53,291 nucleotides of DNA. Origin: UBA9926 sp913052075 (GTDB lineage: Bacteria; Pseudomonadota; Gammaproteobacteria; Pseudomonadales; Azotimanducaceae). Where the stretch lies: the NCBI GenBank assembly GCA_913052075.1, contig CAJXDD010000002.1, positions 1 through 53,291 of the forward strand, in the 5' to 3' direction. Each line of letters begins with the position of its first letter. Positions within the stretch are counted from its first letter, which is position 1. Positions 1 through 9,330 of this stretch are shown piece by piece. The position numbers were made by a program, and so were the translations under genes. A model generated the notes under the pieces. The model was not told the origin of the DNA, ran no database searches, and worked only from the letters and a program-made list of their open reading frames with translations.

Positions 1-1010
1 TAAGCCCAGCCGGTGGCTAGAAACAGCACCATAAATGCGGCCACGAGTGACCCGAAGAAAGGCGCTGCTTGCTGGTACCACTCGAGCCCTCTGCCCTCTT
101 CGCCGTCGATCAGGAGCGGCGTCCCTGGACCAAAGACCATCCACAGCCACAGCCCGACAACCACCAACGCTGCTAGGCCAGCACGTTTTAATCCACGAAC
201 TTGTGCTTCACTCAGGCCATCGGCATCGCCTTCCTGCTCTAATGCCCTCTCGGCGTCCGGCTGCCACGGCCCAAGCCGCGGTTCAATGATTCGGTCCGTC
301 ACGAACCACACGATAGGGATATAACAAACCATCAGCGCTGCAATGAACCACCAATTACCTGCGATATTGACGCTCCAGCCACCGCCGAGACCGGAACTTT
401 CAACCGCAGCTTCGGTAATGCCAAAGAGCAACGCATCGAGTCCGCCAGGAGTGATGTTGGCTGAAAACCCTCCGGAGACACCGGCGAATGCACAGGCGAT
501 GCCCGCGAGCGGATGACGGCCCGCTGACACGTACACAATGGCCGCAACAGGGATCAAAATCACATAACCAGCATCAGCCGCATGATTGGAGAGCATGGCA
601 ACGGTGGCGACAACGGGGGTAAGCAGTCCCTTGGGAGCCCGGCGTACAGCCGCCCTAATCCCTGCAGCAAAGAAACCACTACGCTCAGCTACCCCAGCGC
701 CAAGCATAACAACGAGCACGTACCCAAGCGGATGAAAGTGCGTAAAGGTTTTCGGCATGTCCACCCAGAGCCGCGCCACGTTCTCTGGCGCAAGTAGGCT
801 GGCAGCGAATACTAGCGCGGGCGCACCCGACTCATCGCGCAGCACAGGATGGGCTGCCGAGACGCCAAGCCACGCAGAAATGACTGAAATAGCGACGAGG
901 CCGATTATCAGGTAACCGAAGAGAAAGACTGGATCTGGCAAACGATTTCCGACCCGCTCAATCGCTCCCAGAATTCCGCGTTGCCGCCCCTCGAATGATT
1001 CAATGGCCAT
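1..1010 (-). CDS. AbgT-family carrier (p-aminobenzoyl-glutamate transporter type), truncated at window edge
   Basis: The N-terminal 336 codons of a polytopic inner-membrane protein run off the left edge without a stop. Family proteins are about 510 aa, so roughly two thirds is present. It starts at an ATG with a GGAG-type ribosome site six bases upstream. The translation matches AbgT by eye: a first hydrophobic segment around residues 27-48, then a stretch resembling FTHFHPLGYVLVVMLGAGVA, then VSAGRHPLAGIACAFAGVSG, SANITPGGLDALL and a cytoplasmic IIEPRLGPWQ. Characterised AbgT imports p-aminobenzoyl-glutamate, and some relatives export sulfonamides or related compounds; the substrate here is unknown. 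It lies 69 bp downstream of the sensory-like gene on the same strand and could be co-transcribed with it. The family call is firm, the substrate is not. Confidence 0.88.
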   Translation of the reverse strand, partial: MAIESFEGRQRGILGAIERVGNRLPDPVFLFGYLIIGLVAISVISAWLGVSAAHPVLRDESGAPALVFAASLLAPENVARLWVDMPKTFTHFHPLGYVLVVMLGAGVAERSGFFAAGIRAAVRRAPKGLLTPVVATVAMLSNHAADAGYVILIPVAAIVYVSAGRHPLAGIACAFAGVSGGFSANITPGGLDALLFGITEAAVESSGLGGGWSVNIAGNWWFIAALMVCYIPIVWFVTDRIIEPRLGPWQPDAERALEQEGDADGLSEAQVRGLKRAGLAALVVVGLWLWMVFGPGTPLLIDGEEGRGLEWYQQAAPFFGSLVAAFMVLFLATGWA

Positions 1011-1079
1011 GGTTTTTCTCCGCTACCCTCAAATAAAACTAGCACGAAGCACACACAACCTCGCGGATACTAGGTGCGC

Positions 1080-1937
1080 TTAGCTCACTGAGCGCTCATT
1101 CAGCTCAATGACACTTCTTAGAATGTGATTAATATCGAGTTTAGGTCCCCTCAAGCAGCGAGCTCGACGGTGCTCAAAAGTTTGTCTGCCGAACAATATA
1201 AGTTGGCGCTCGTCGTCTTCCTCTAGCCAAGGAGACACCTCATCGAAAAAGCGATCAACAACAAGTAGATCAATCGCCGCTCCTTGCTCTCGTAAGATTT
1301 GCTTCGCTGCCTCGATAGAAGCTGTCTGAGTCACCACCATTCCCTGCGCTCGAAGAAGTTCCGCGACCACCTCGCCTTGAACGGGCAGCTCGAAGTGCAC
1401 TAACGCCAATTGAGGATTCCCCTGATCGAGCAACTGCGCCATCGGTTTCCGATCAAGCGCCGACTCGACCAATGCCTCCATATCTTGCAGATGGTCAGAG
1501 ACGTATTGCTCGTAGCGACGAATCGCCTCCAAGCGATCACCAGCAACAATCAAATTTTCCTCGAGCATCACCGCAATGAGCTCAGCATAACCCTTTGTTG
1601 TCGAAACAATGTTTTGTAGCGCTAGCAGCAAGCGTTTATGTTCTTTAGCGGCGTCCCGCTCGGAAGAGATAGGTTCGGCCGGCATTAGGCCTATCAACAC
1701 ACCCTCATCACCTAGCTCCCAAGCCCATGCCTCCAGCCTCTGCTCTCCAATGAGCACGTAGAGTGGCTCAGAAGAATTTTCCGAGTAATGCACAAGCTGC
1801 TCACCAAGCGTGGCATCGAGCGTCAGCAATACATCAAAAGCGTCGTTCATATGAATACGCTCTCGGTCAATATTGAGCCACTGAACGGCAAACGGCAGGT
1901 GATTTATAAGCGCTTTGATTTGGACGTGGTCTGTCAA
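1080..1937 (-). CDS. Degenerate sensory protein: PAS-like, histidine-kinase-dimer-like and receiver-like segments
   Basis: 285 aa, soluble, no signal peptide. It appears to start at a TTG (the next in-frame ATG is deep in the first domain) preceded by GAGAG. Residues 1-100 look like a PAS or light/redox-sensor fold. Residues about 98-150 form a helical segment (LLLALQNIVSTTKGYAELI) reminiscent of a HisKA dimerisation helix, but the usual phospho-histidine is absent. No ATPase domain follows. Residues about 175-280 resemble a response-regulator receiver (LLVVDRFFDE where the phospho-acceptor strand would be). It therefore looks like a kinase-derived protein that has lost catalysis and may act as an adaptor or pseudo-receiver. 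The domain assignments are my reading of the sequence and are weak individually. It sits just upstream of the AbgT gene. Confidence 0.6.
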   Translation of the reverse strand: MTDHVQIKALINHLPFAVQWLNIDRERIHMNDAFDVLLTLDATLGEQLVHYSENSSEPLYVLIGEQRLEAWAWELGDEGVLIGLMPAEPISSERDAAKEHKRLLLALQNIVSTTKGYAELIAVMLEENLIVAGDRLEAIRRYEQYVSDHLQDMEALVESALDRKPMAQLLDQGNPQLALVHFELPVQGEVVAELLRAQGMVVTQTASIEAAKQILREQGAAIDLLVVDRFFDEVSPWLEEDDERQLILFGRQTFEHRRARCLRGPKLDINHILRSVIELNERSVS

Positions 1938-2166
1938 TGCTTACTCTCTCTCATTGTTACGAGAGTGAAGCACGCAGTTATGTCAGACGCAACGCCATAT
2001 CGGTAGCAGTAATAGACTGCACGACAAGTAGCTTTACTTTGCTTTCATTTTGGCGAGCTCAATTACAACTGGCCCAGCGACCGCAGAGGGATATTTACAG
2101 GAGACCTCCCTGTCCCTCCAAGAGCTTTCAAAGCTTTGTTACCATTTGGCTGCGCAGGAGGAGTCC

Positions 2167-3444
2167 ATGACAAATAATCTCACCGTTCAAATGCTCGCGG
2201 CTGCCGTATTGGCGGTTGCACTGGCACTTCTATTTGGAGACCCAAGCTGGACAACATCAGGCAACACGATCTACGACATCATCGCGCTTATTAAGACCAC
2301 TTTCCTCGCGGCCCTGAGGATGCTAATCGCGCCAATGATTTTTTTCTCCCTGATCGCAGGAATCAGCAACATTAGCGAAGCGGCCTCCTTGAAGCGGCTA
2401 GGAGGATACACTGTTGGTTACTACCTGGTCACGACGCTCATCGCCATCTCCATCGGACTATTTGTGGTCTTCTTCGTTCATCCTTGGACGGCTCATCCAC
2501 CGACCCTTGAGAGCACCCTCACCTTTGCTCCGGAGCGCATGATTGATCCAGGAAGTGACTCAATTATCGCCATTTTGCAAAAGCTGGCCATGATGGCATT
2601 CGCTAACCCTATCTCATCACTAGCGAACCTCAATATCGTGGGTATTGTGACCAGCGCGGTACTCTTTGGACTCGCCATGGTGGTCTGTCTGCCTACGAGC
2701 AGCCCGCTCTTTCAGCTGGTCAAAGACATCAATACGCTGATCATGAAAATTCTAAGTTGGGTGATTGCGTTACTGCCGATTGGCATCTTTGCGATCATTT
2801 TTGACTTCACGCTGAAAGTCGGGGTAAGTGGCGAGTTAGGCGGCACGTTCCTAACTCAGTTGCTACAGTTTGGTGTCACCGTGACGATCATTACTCTACT
2901 CCACGGGATCATCATCTTGCCCATCCTTGCTGGCATCGTGACCGGGCAGTCGCCGCTCGCTCTCCTGAAACGCGCAACCCAGCCACTCCTGGTTGCCTTC
3001 TCGACCTCATCGAGTTCAGCAACGCTCCCCGTTTCCATTAAGACAGCAGAAGAAAAACTAGTCGTTGATAAGAGCGTTAGCAGTTTTGTGTTGCCGCTCG
3101 GCGCCACCATGAATATGGACGGTACTGCGCTTTTCGAAGCGGTAGCAGCAATTTTCCTGGCTTACTTATATGGCATCGAATTATCAACTTTGATGGTTAT
3201 TACTATTTTCTTGATGGCGATGATTTCTTCTATTGGCGCCCCAGGGATGCCGACAGCCTCTATGTCAGGCATGCAGATTGTGTTGCTGGCGGCGGGAATT
3301 CCATTGGAAGCCATCGCGATTTTGCTGGTCATCGAACGGCCCCTCGATACTTTTCGAACCGCAGTCAATGTCAACGGAGACTTGATGGGGTCCGTGGTCG
3401 TGAATCATATGATGACGCGCAAAAATCTCGAACCGGCGCATTAA
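2167..3444 (+). CDS. Dicarboxylate/amino acid:cation symporter (DAACS/SDF family)
   Basis: 425 aa. The open frame extends upstream to 2050, but the ATG at 2167 directly follows an AGGAGG ribosome site and begins a natural N-terminus entering the first membrane helix (VQMLAAAVLAVALALLF). Family signatures are clear: the serine-rich hairpin STSSSSATLP, the NMDGTALFEAVAAIFLA motif on the seventh helix that helps bind cation and substrate, and a C-terminal ERPLDTFRTAVNVNGD segment. Members import glutamate, aspartate or C4-dicarboxylates with Na+ or H+; the exact substrate cannot be read here. It is transcribed divergently from the sensory-like gene across a gap of about 230 bp, and an inverted repeat follows the stop codon. 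Confidence 0.9.
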   Translation: MTNNLTVQMLAAAVLAVALALLFGDPSWTTSGNTIYDIIALIKTTFLAALRMLIAPMIFFSLIAGISNISEAASLKRLGGYTVGYYLVTTLIAISIGLFVVFFVHPWTAHPPTLESTLTFAPERMIDPGSDSIIAILQKLAMMAFANPISSLANLNIVGIVTSAVLFGLAMVVCLPTSSPLFQLVKDINTLIMKILSWVIALLPIGIFAIIFDFTLKVGVSGELGGTFLTQLLQFGVTVTIITLLHGIIILPILAGIVTGQSPLALLKRATQPLLVAFSTSSSSATLPVSIKTAEEKLVVDKSVSSFVLPLGATMNMDGTALFEAVAAIFLAYLYGIELSTLMVITIFLMAMISSIGAPGMPTASMSGMQIVLLAAGIPLEAIAILLVIERPLDTFRTAVNVNGDLMGSVVVNHMMTRKNLEPAH

Positions 3445-3465
3445 TTGCTACAACTCAATTCTGAC

Positions 3466-3490
3466 TGATAAACATCTAAGTCGTTTATCA
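3466..3490. terminator. Inverted repeat after the symporter gene, possible terminator
   Basis: TGATAAAC and GTTTATCA form perfect 8-bp arms around a 9-nt loop, 22 bp past the symporter stop. No clear T-run follows on either strand, so it may be a weak or bidirectional terminator for the convergent 3563-3937 gene, or an mRNA-stability hairpin. Confidence 0.4.
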
Positions 3491-3562
3491 AAGGCACGGA
3501 TATCTTGTTCCTTGCTCAAAAATAGGAGCTGAACTCCAATCGGTAGGTGATAGGATCCGCTG

Positions 3563-3937
3563 CTATCCCTCGAGCTTGATATCACGCATGAGGATCAGCC
3601 GCGCAAAGTAGATAATAAATTCTTTGTGGCGCTGAGTGACGGACACGCGGGTCATTGCATCGCGACCCGGTTTGCTCACCAGGAATTCGAAAACGTCGGT
3701 TAATGTGGCGCTGCCACCCAGCACGCGGTTGAGTTCCTCGTTGAAAAAGTCGTGGAGGACGGGCAAGTCGGATTCCTCAATACCTGAGCGTGCAGGGTCT
3801 AGCACCGCATTACCCCAGATGGTGGCCATCATGATCTGAAATCGATCTTTATCGACTAAATCATCCGACAGCCTGCAATCATCCAAAATTTCTTCCACGG
3901 CCGGGATGAATTGCGTTCTCGCCTCTTCGATATTCAT
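3563..3937 (-). CDS. Small conserved-looking hypothetical protein
   Basis: 124 aa, acidic, predicted all-helical and cytoplasmic, with no signal peptide or membrane segment. The ATG at 3937 is preceded by GAGGAGC at a good distance, which supports real translation. I do not recognise the family. Visible features are an N-terminal stretch rich in acidic residues (IEEARTQFIPAVEEILDDC), a middle segment LHDFFNEELNRVLGG, and a basic C-terminal half ending ARLILMRDIKLEG. Its promoter region faces that of dinB, so the two are divergently arranged with about 130 bp between start codons. Nothing in the sequence ties it to DNA repair beyond that position. Confidence 0.65.
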   Translation of the reverse strand: MNIEEARTQFIPAVEEILDDCRLSDDLVDKDRFQIMMATIWGNAVLDPARSGIEESDLPVLHDFFNEELNRVLGGSATLTDVFEFLVSKPGRDAMTRVSVTQRHKEFIIYFARLILMRDIKLEG

Positions 3938-4022
3938 AGTGCTCCTCGCAAGGTGGCAAGTATATCAACAAGCAAACTCAGGGCGGACGTGATACTCGCT
4001 CCACGGACTGCTCTTGGCACCT

Positions 4023-4041
4023 TATACTGTATGTATGCCAG
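4023..4041 (+). promoter_or_regulatory. Possible dinB promoter element with an imperfect LexA-like half-site
   Basis: TTATACTGTATGTATGCCAG holds a TATACT that could be a -10 box, which would place transcription just before the dinB ATG at 4067. The same bases begin like a LexA box (TACTGTAT), but the second half-site CAG comes after nine bases rather than the canonical ten. SOS control is therefore possible and not demonstrated. Confidence 0.3.
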
Positions 4042-4066
4042 CGCCGAGCAAACAGTCTCCGAATCG

Positions 4067-5128
4067 ATGAAGAAAATCATCCATATTGACATGGATTGCT
4101 TCTATGCCGCCGTTGAAATGCGCGACGATCCGACGCTCGTCGGCCGCCCGTTAGCGGTTGGAGGTCAACCCGACAAACGGGGCGTTGTGGCCACGTGCAA
4201 CTATGAGGCGAGAGCCTTTGGCATTCACTCGGCCATGGCGATGTCTCAGGCCGTCAGGCGATGTCCAGACCTAATGATCGTACCGCTTCGCATGAGCTAC
4301 TACCGAGACGTTTCCAAGCAAATTCGAGCGATTTTTCGGCGCTATACCGATGTCATAGAGCCCCTCAGTCTGGATGAGGCTTATCTTGATGTCACGGATT
4401 GCGAGCAATGCCACGGCAGCGCAACCTTGATTGCTGAAGACATTCGCTCAGCCATTAGGACTGAGTTGCAGCTCACGGCTTCGGCGGGCATTGCTCCGGT
4501 CAAGTTCCTTGCAAAAATCTGCAGCGACGAAAACAAACCGGATGGTCAATTCGTGATAACCCCAAGCGAGGTAGACCAGTTCACAGCCGCCCTGCCTTTA
4601 AGAAAAATCCCTGGCGTTGGCAAAGTTAGTGCACAAAAACTTGCCAAGCTCGGCCTTAAAACCTGTCAGGACGTGCGTGATTTTGGGGAACCTCTTCTCG
4701 TTAAACGATTTGGCAAGTTTGGCAGAGCCCTTTACCAGCGGGCGCTTGGGATAGATGAGCGAGGGGTTGTTACCGAGTGGGTGCGCAAATCAGTGAGCGC
4801 AGAGCGCACTCTGACCGTGGACTACACAAAGCCAAAGGAGGGGCTCGAGCTGCTCGCAAAAATCACCGAAGAAGTCGCTGCTCGGTACGAACCATACAAA
4901 GAACGGGGAATTAGAAGCCTCCAAGTCAAGCTAAAGTTCAGCGACTTCACTCAAACTACCATGGAGCGCAAAACAGAGCGCGTCGATCCTGGGCTTGCCC
5001 AACAACTCATGGTGGACGCATGGGCTCGCGGCGATGGAAAGTCAGTCCGACTCATTGGTGTTGGTGTAAGCCTTAGGGACCCTGACCCTTTGAAGGATCA
5101 GCAACTGACGCTGTTCGAAGAGACCTGA
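4067..5128 (+). CDS. dinB: DNA polymerase IV (Y-family translesion polymerase)
   Basis: 353 aa from the ATG at 4067, close to the 351 aa of E. coli Pol IV. The frame is open further upstream, but this start begins MKKIIHIDMDCFYAAVEMR, the canonical N-terminus. Catalytic metal ligands are visible: Asp8 in HIDMDCFYAAVE and Asp103-Glu104 in SLDEAYLDVT. The helix-hairpin-helix of the thumb (KIPGVGKVSAQKLAKLGL) and a little-finger domain follow. The C-terminus DQQLTLFEET resembles the QLxLF-type beta-clamp-binding tail, as expected for recruitment to stalled forks. The product copies past damaged bases with low fidelity. It converges on the FAD-oxidase gene with about 30 bp between stops. Confidence 0.95.
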   Translation: MKKIIHIDMDCFYAAVEMRDDPTLVGRPLAVGGQPDKRGVVATCNYEARAFGIHSAMAMSQAVRRCPDLMIVPLRMSYYRDVSKQIRAIFRRYTDVIEPLSLDEAYLDVTDCEQCHGSATLIAEDIRSAIRTELQLTASAGIAPVKFLAKICSDENKPDGQFVITPSEVDQFTAALPLRKIPGVGKVSAQKLAKLGLKTCQDVRDFGEPLLVKRFGKFGRALYQRALGIDERGVVTEWVRKSVSAERTLTVDYTKPKEGLELLAKITEEVAARYEPYKERGIRSLQVKLKFSDFTQTTMERKTERVDPGLAQQLMVDAWARGDGKSVRLIGVGVSLRDPDPLKDQQLTLFEET

Positions 5129-5159
5129 CTCGTAAGCGAGCAGACGAATCAAAGGGGCG

Positions 5160-6518
5160 TTAGGCCGCTCCGAAAATTTTCCCAGGGTTCAAAATGCCGT
5201 TGGGATCGAGACTCGCTTTAATGCGCTGCATAATTTCGATTTCATCGGCCGTGCGCGTCATCGAAAGATAAGCTTTCTTTTGCACACCAACGCCGTGCTC
5301 CGCACTGATCGAGCCTCCCCGAGATTTAAGCCCCTCGTAGACCACCGCCTCTACCGCTTGCTTCGCACCCTTGTCTCCCACGCCGACGACAACATGTAGA
5401 TTGCCATCACCTAGATGACCGAAAACCATGCACTGATTACTGGGCCACTTCTCGGTCAAAGCCCCCTTCATTTCCTCTACGTAGCTATTCATGTGATTGA
5501 GCGGCACGCTGATATCGAACGCAAAGACGGGCCTAAATTGGGCGACTTGACCGACATCGTCTCGAATGGCCCACATAGTGTCTCGCTCACCTTGACTCTG
5601 CGCGATGGCGCCATCCGCGACGATCCCCTCCTCCATCGCCTCCGATAACACTGCCAAAAACCGCTCACTATCTGCATCTTCATCGCCACCTAACGCCTCA
5701 ACCAGAATGTAAAACCCATACCCATGAGCGACGGGCGGCTGGCCTGCCGCTGGCGGCTTTGTCACAAGCTCATAGTAGTCAGACCACATGACTTCAAAGG
5801 CACTGAGCGAACCGCCCAGTCCCGCATCAAGTCGATTAAGGAGGGTCGTAACTTGATCAAAAGTGGACGCCGCTAGGAACGCCATGTTCTGACTCGTAGG
5901 CGCTGGCCGAAGTTTCAAGACCAATCGCGTGACAATACCCAAAGTACCTTCAGAGCCGATAAACAGCTGCTTCAAGTCGTAGCCTGTGTTGTTCTTGATG
6001 ATTTTGTTCATCGATGACAAGACGGTGCCATCTGCGAGCACGACTTCCATACCGAGAATTTGATCCCGCATCATGCCGAAGCGAATCACGCGGTTGCCGC
6101 CAGCGTTGGTAGCGACATTGCCGCCGATGGTTGCTGATCCGCGCGCGCCGATGTCGAGCGGAAAGAGTAGTCCCTCTGCTTCAGCGGCCTCCTGAACGAC
6201 TTGCAGTGGCACACCCGCCTGCACCGTCATGGTTCGGCTCGCGATATCGATTTCCTCGATCGCATTCATCCTTTCAAGCGAGATGGCAACTTCACTCTCG
6301 TCAGCCGTTGTTGCCTCAACGAGTCCCGTAAGCCCACCGTATGGCACCACGGGCTGACCGGCGTCGTTGCAGAGCCTCAACGCAGCAGCCACTTCTTCGG
6401 TCGACTGTGGACGTAAGAGCACGCCTGGGTGCCCGTGAGGGATAAGCCGCTCCGTTAACGCGTCACCTAGCACGAGTCCCTTTTCGCCCAACACCGCTTC
6501 TAACTTTTCATTAAGCAT
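5160..6518 (-). CDS. GlcD/D-lactate dehydrogenase-type FAD-linked oxidase
   Basis: 452 aa, full length for the family. Residues about 34-170 are the FAD_binding_4 (PCMH-type) domain, with VVPYGGLTGLVEA, the pyrophosphate-binding GARGSATIGGNVATNAGG and FGMMRDQILGMEVVLADG. The C-terminal FAD-oxidase domain contains FGHLGDGNLHVV and GGSISAEHGVGVQKK, with the histidines that ligate the active-site metal in D-2-hydroxyacid dehydrogenases. These enzymes oxidise D-lactate, glycolate or D-2-hydroxyglutarate and pass electrons to a membrane or soluble carrier. No GlcE/GlcF partner is adjacent, which favours a single-subunit D-2-hydroxyglutarate or D-lactate dehydrogenase over glycolate oxidase. The substrate is not determined by sequence. 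Confidence 0.9.
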   Translation of the reverse strand: MLNEKLEAVLGEKGLVLGDALTERLIPHGHPGVLLRPQSTEEVAAALRLCNDAGQPVVPYGGLTGLVEATTADESEVAISLERMNAIEEIDIASRTMTVQAGVPLQVVQEAAEAEGLLFPLDIGARGSATIGGNVATNAGGNRVIRFGMMRDQILGMEVVLADGTVLSSMNKIIKNNTGYDLKQLFIGSEGTLGIVTRLVLKLRPAPTSQNMAFLAASTFDQVTTLLNRLDAGLGGSLSAFEVMWSDYYELVTKPPAAGQPPVAHGYGFYILVEALGGDEDADSERFLAVLSEAMEEGIVADGAIAQSQGERDTMWAIRDDVGQVAQFRPVFAFDISVPLNHMNSYVEEMKGALTEKWPSNQCMVFGHLGDGNLHVVVGVGDKGAKQAVEAVVYEGLKSRGGSISAEHGVGVQKKAYLSMTRTADEIEIMQRIKASLDPNGILNPGKIFGAA

Positions 6519-6869
6519 AGCTAGTCACTCCTGTTCCACAGCCATCATGCGATGATCCAGCGATTCTGTCGACCGTAGGTCGAGCATGCGCCTCGAGAAG
6601 ACCGCTTTGTGATAGAACTCGGAAAAACGGCAGCAAGGCAGATGTCTCGGGACGGAGTGCTCTAGACTCCCGTTACGACATGGTGAATGACTGAGCAACG
6701 GCAGGACGACGATCAAAATTTAGATATGGATCCTGGCGTACCTGGAAGCCACCAGGCGACGGACCCAAAACTATAGAATGACGTGCCCAATAACAGCGGT
6801 GGGTTTTGGTCAAGGCACACATTATGCGAGGCTCGAGCAGATAAGGCCTACTCTGACGCACTAAACCCT
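6519..6869. other. Intergenic region without recognisable gene
   Basis: 351 bp between the Lon-like gene and the downstream FAD-oxidase gene, both leftward. Short open frames exist in several registers but none has a ribosome site or protein-like composition. It presumably holds the FAD-oxidase promoter. I see no clear hairpin or repeat. Confidence 0.5.
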
Positions 6870-9266
6870 TCAGAAAACTAGCGCTGCAACCGCGTCGAAA
6901 GTATCAACGAAATGCACTGTGATACCCGGCTTCAGGTAGTCTGGCATCTCGTCGAAGTCGCGACGATTATCCTCAGGCAGCAGGATCGTTTTGATCCCCG
7001 CCCGCTTCGCAGCGATCACCTTTTCGCGAATCCCGCCAACCGGTAGCACACGCCCCGTCAGGGTGAGTTCCCCCGTCATGGCGATATTTTTCTTGAGCTT
7101 CCGCTGTCCCGCGAGAGATACCAGCGCCGTTGCCATAGTAATCCCGGCACTTGGGCCATCCTTGGGCGTCGCACCCTCCGGAACGTGAAGATGAACAAAA
7201 GCGTTCTCGAAAAAATCTGGGTCAAGTTTGAGCACATCGGCCGCACCGGCCACGTAGCTATAAGCGATTTGCGCGGATTCCTGCATCACGCTACCGAGTT
7301 GCCCTGTTTGCTTGAATCCGCGGCCTTGCCCGGGCACCGAGGTCGCTTCGATACTGAGCGTAGTTCCGCCAAGCGCCGTCCAGGCGAGACCATTTACGAC
7401 TCCTATACCTTGCTGCGGCATTTGTTTCTTGAAAATTGGCGCGCCCAGCCACTCGTGAATAAATTCAATGCTAATGGTGATCTTAGAGAGATCCTTCTCT
7501 AAGAACTGCACCACAGCCTTGCGCACGATTCGGCCCAACAGCTGATCAAGGATTCGAACGCCGGCTTCACGGGCATAACCCTCGATGATCTTCCGAAGCA
7601 CCGAGTCGCTGAGCCTTACCTGCCCTTTTTTAAGCCCCGCCTTCGCCAGCTGTTTTGGCCATAGGTGGTGCTTTGCGATGGCGACTTTCTCTTCCGTCAG
7701 ATAACCTGCTAGGCGGATGGTCTCCATTCGATCAAGGAGTGGGGCAGGAATGGTATCGAGCTGATTTGCGGTACACACAAAGAGCACCTTCGATAGATCC
7801 ACCCGCACATCAAGGTAATGATCAAGAAACGCTTCGTTTTGCTCAGGATCCAGAACCTCAAGGAGCGCAGAGGCCGGGTCGCCCTGAAAAGACGCACCAA
7901 TTTTATCGATTTCATCCAGCATGATGACAGGATTTTGGACTTTGACATCTTTTAGCGCTTGGATGAGTTTGCCTGGCATCGCGCCAACGTAAGTGCGCCG
8001 GTGCCCTTTGATCTCCGCCTCATCGCGCATACCGCCAAGACTAAAGCGATAGAACTCACGACCGAGCGCTCGCGCAATGCTCTTCCCGATACTGGTCTTG
8101 CCGACCCCAGGAGGGCCCACTAACAGCAAAATTGAACCCGCGATCTCACCGCGATAGGCACCCACTCCCAAAAACTCGATGATTCGATCTTTCACATCAT
8201 CAAGACTGTCGTGGTCCGCATCGAGAATAGCTCGAGCGGCCTTAAGGTCCAGCTGATCGGCTGAAGTTTTGCCCCAAGGCACGCTCGTTATCCAATCGAG
8301 ATAATTCCTGGTGACCCCGTATTCGGCGGAACTTGGCTCCAATATTTGAAGCTTATCTAGCTCGTCCTGAATCACCTCGTTCGCCGCCTCCGGCACAGTG
8401 AGTCCTTCAAGACGCTCCCGGAACTTGTCCGCATCACTTTCGCGGTCGTCTTTTGCAATACCGAGCTCTTGCTGGATGGCCTTTAACTGCTGACGAAGAA
8501 AAAATTCTCGCTGCTGGTCATCCACTTGATCTTGGACTTGCTGCGTGATCTTGGCCTGAAGCCTTGCGAGCTCAAGTTCATGACTCATCAACAGCAGTAC
8601 GCGCTGCATACGATCAAGGATGGGCACGGTCTCGAGGATCCCTTGTAGTTCCACCGGATCGGCGCTTGTGATCGCTGCCGCGAAGTCCGTCAGCGGCGAT
8701 GGTTCGTTTGGAGTGAAATAGTTGAGGTAGTGCTTCAGCTCTTCAGAATATAAAGGGTTGAGCGATGCAAGCTCCTTGATGATATTGATCATAGACCGGC
8801 CGTAGGCGCGAATCTGATTCTCATCTTCCTCTTCGATTGGATCGAGGTATTGAACCCGAGCGACGAGGGGCGGCGACTTCCTGACCCATGACTCAATTCG
8901 AAACCGTTTGAGCCCTTGGGCGATGAACTGGATCTTCCCGTCTGCGGCTTGCATCTTGTGCACCTTTGCAACGCAACCCACCCCATTGATGCGATCGAGC
9001 TTGGCGTTTTCCCCCTCACCTAAATCGGGGGCAAAACAGAGCCCAACCAATTGGTGAGGACTCTCAGAGACAATTTTAAGACCCGGCCCCCATGGTTCTT
9101 GGTTGACGACAAGGGGTTGGATGAGGACTGGGAAGTAAGGCCGGTCTTTGAGCGGAATGATCTGCAGCGTGTCCGGCATGATCGAATCAGGGTGCACCAG
9201 CGCTTTGGCATTCGCTGACCCCTCTTCTTCAAAATCCCGAGGTATAAATTCGCTCTCATCCGACAT
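6870..9266 (-). CDS. Lon-family ATP-dependent protease, AsrA-like type
   Basis: 798 aa, cytoplasmic. The N-terminal substrate-binding (LAN/PUA-like) domain begins around residue 35 (LQIIPLKDRPYFPVLIQPL). A coiled-coil linker includes REFFLRQQLKAIQQELG. The AAA+ module has Walker A GPPGVGKTS with Lys390 and Walker B PVIMLDEIDKIG. The proteolytic domain has catalytic Ser706 in KDGPSAGITM and Lys749 in GGIREKVIAAKRAG, 43 residues apart as in E. coli Lon (679/722). It degrades damaged and regulatory proteins using ATP. The N-terminal sequence and length recall the second Lon of pseudomonads (AsrA, about 799 aa) rather than the housekeeping Lon, and it stands without clpX or hupB next to it. A housekeeping lon is therefore probably elsewhere. 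Confidence 0.93.
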   Translation of the reverse strand: MSDESEFIPRDFEEEGSANAKALVHPDSIMPDTLQIIPLKDRPYFPVLIQPLVVNQEPWGPGLKIVSESPHQLVGLCFAPDLGEGENAKLDRINGVGCVAKVHKMQAADGKIQFIAQGLKRFRIESWVRKSPPLVARVQYLDPIEEEDENQIRAYGRSMINIIKELASLNPLYSEELKHYLNYFTPNEPSPLTDFAAAITSADPVELQGILETVPILDRMQRVLLLMSHELELARLQAKITQQVQDQVDDQQREFFLRQQLKAIQQELGIAKDDRESDADKFRERLEGLTVPEAANEVIQDELDKLQILEPSSAEYGVTRNYLDWITSVPWGKTSADQLDLKAARAILDADHDSLDDVKDRIIEFLGVGAYRGEIAGSILLLVGPPGVGKTSIGKSIARALGREFYRFSLGGMRDEAEIKGHRRTYVGAMPGKLIQALKDVKVQNPVIMLDEIDKIGASFQGDPASALLEVLDPEQNEAFLDHYLDVRVDLSKVLFVCTANQLDTIPAPLLDRMETIRLAGYLTEEKVAIAKHHLWPKQLAKAGLKKGQVRLSDSVLRKIIEGYAREAGVRILDQLLGRIVRKAVVQFLEKDLSKITISIEFIHEWLGAPIFKKQMPQQGIGVVNGLAWTALGGTTLSIEATSVPGQGRGFKQTGQLGSVMQESAQIAYSYVAGAADVLKLDPDFFENAFVHLHVPEGATPKDGPSAGITMATALVSLAGQRKLKKNIAMTGELTLTGRVLPVGGIREKVIAAKRAGIKTILLPEDNRRDFDEMPDYLKPGITVHFVDTFDAVAALVF

Positions 9267-9330
9267 GGTGCATGCTCCTGCTGACTTCCTCTACATAAGG
9301 CCCGCAAGTAGACTTTTCAAGGGTTGGCCC

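Noticed and set aside
4027..4041. Canonical LexA box before dinB
   Set aside because: The half-sites CTG and CAG are nine bases apart, one short of the consensus, and the right half lacks the ACAGTA extension; listed only as a weak element.
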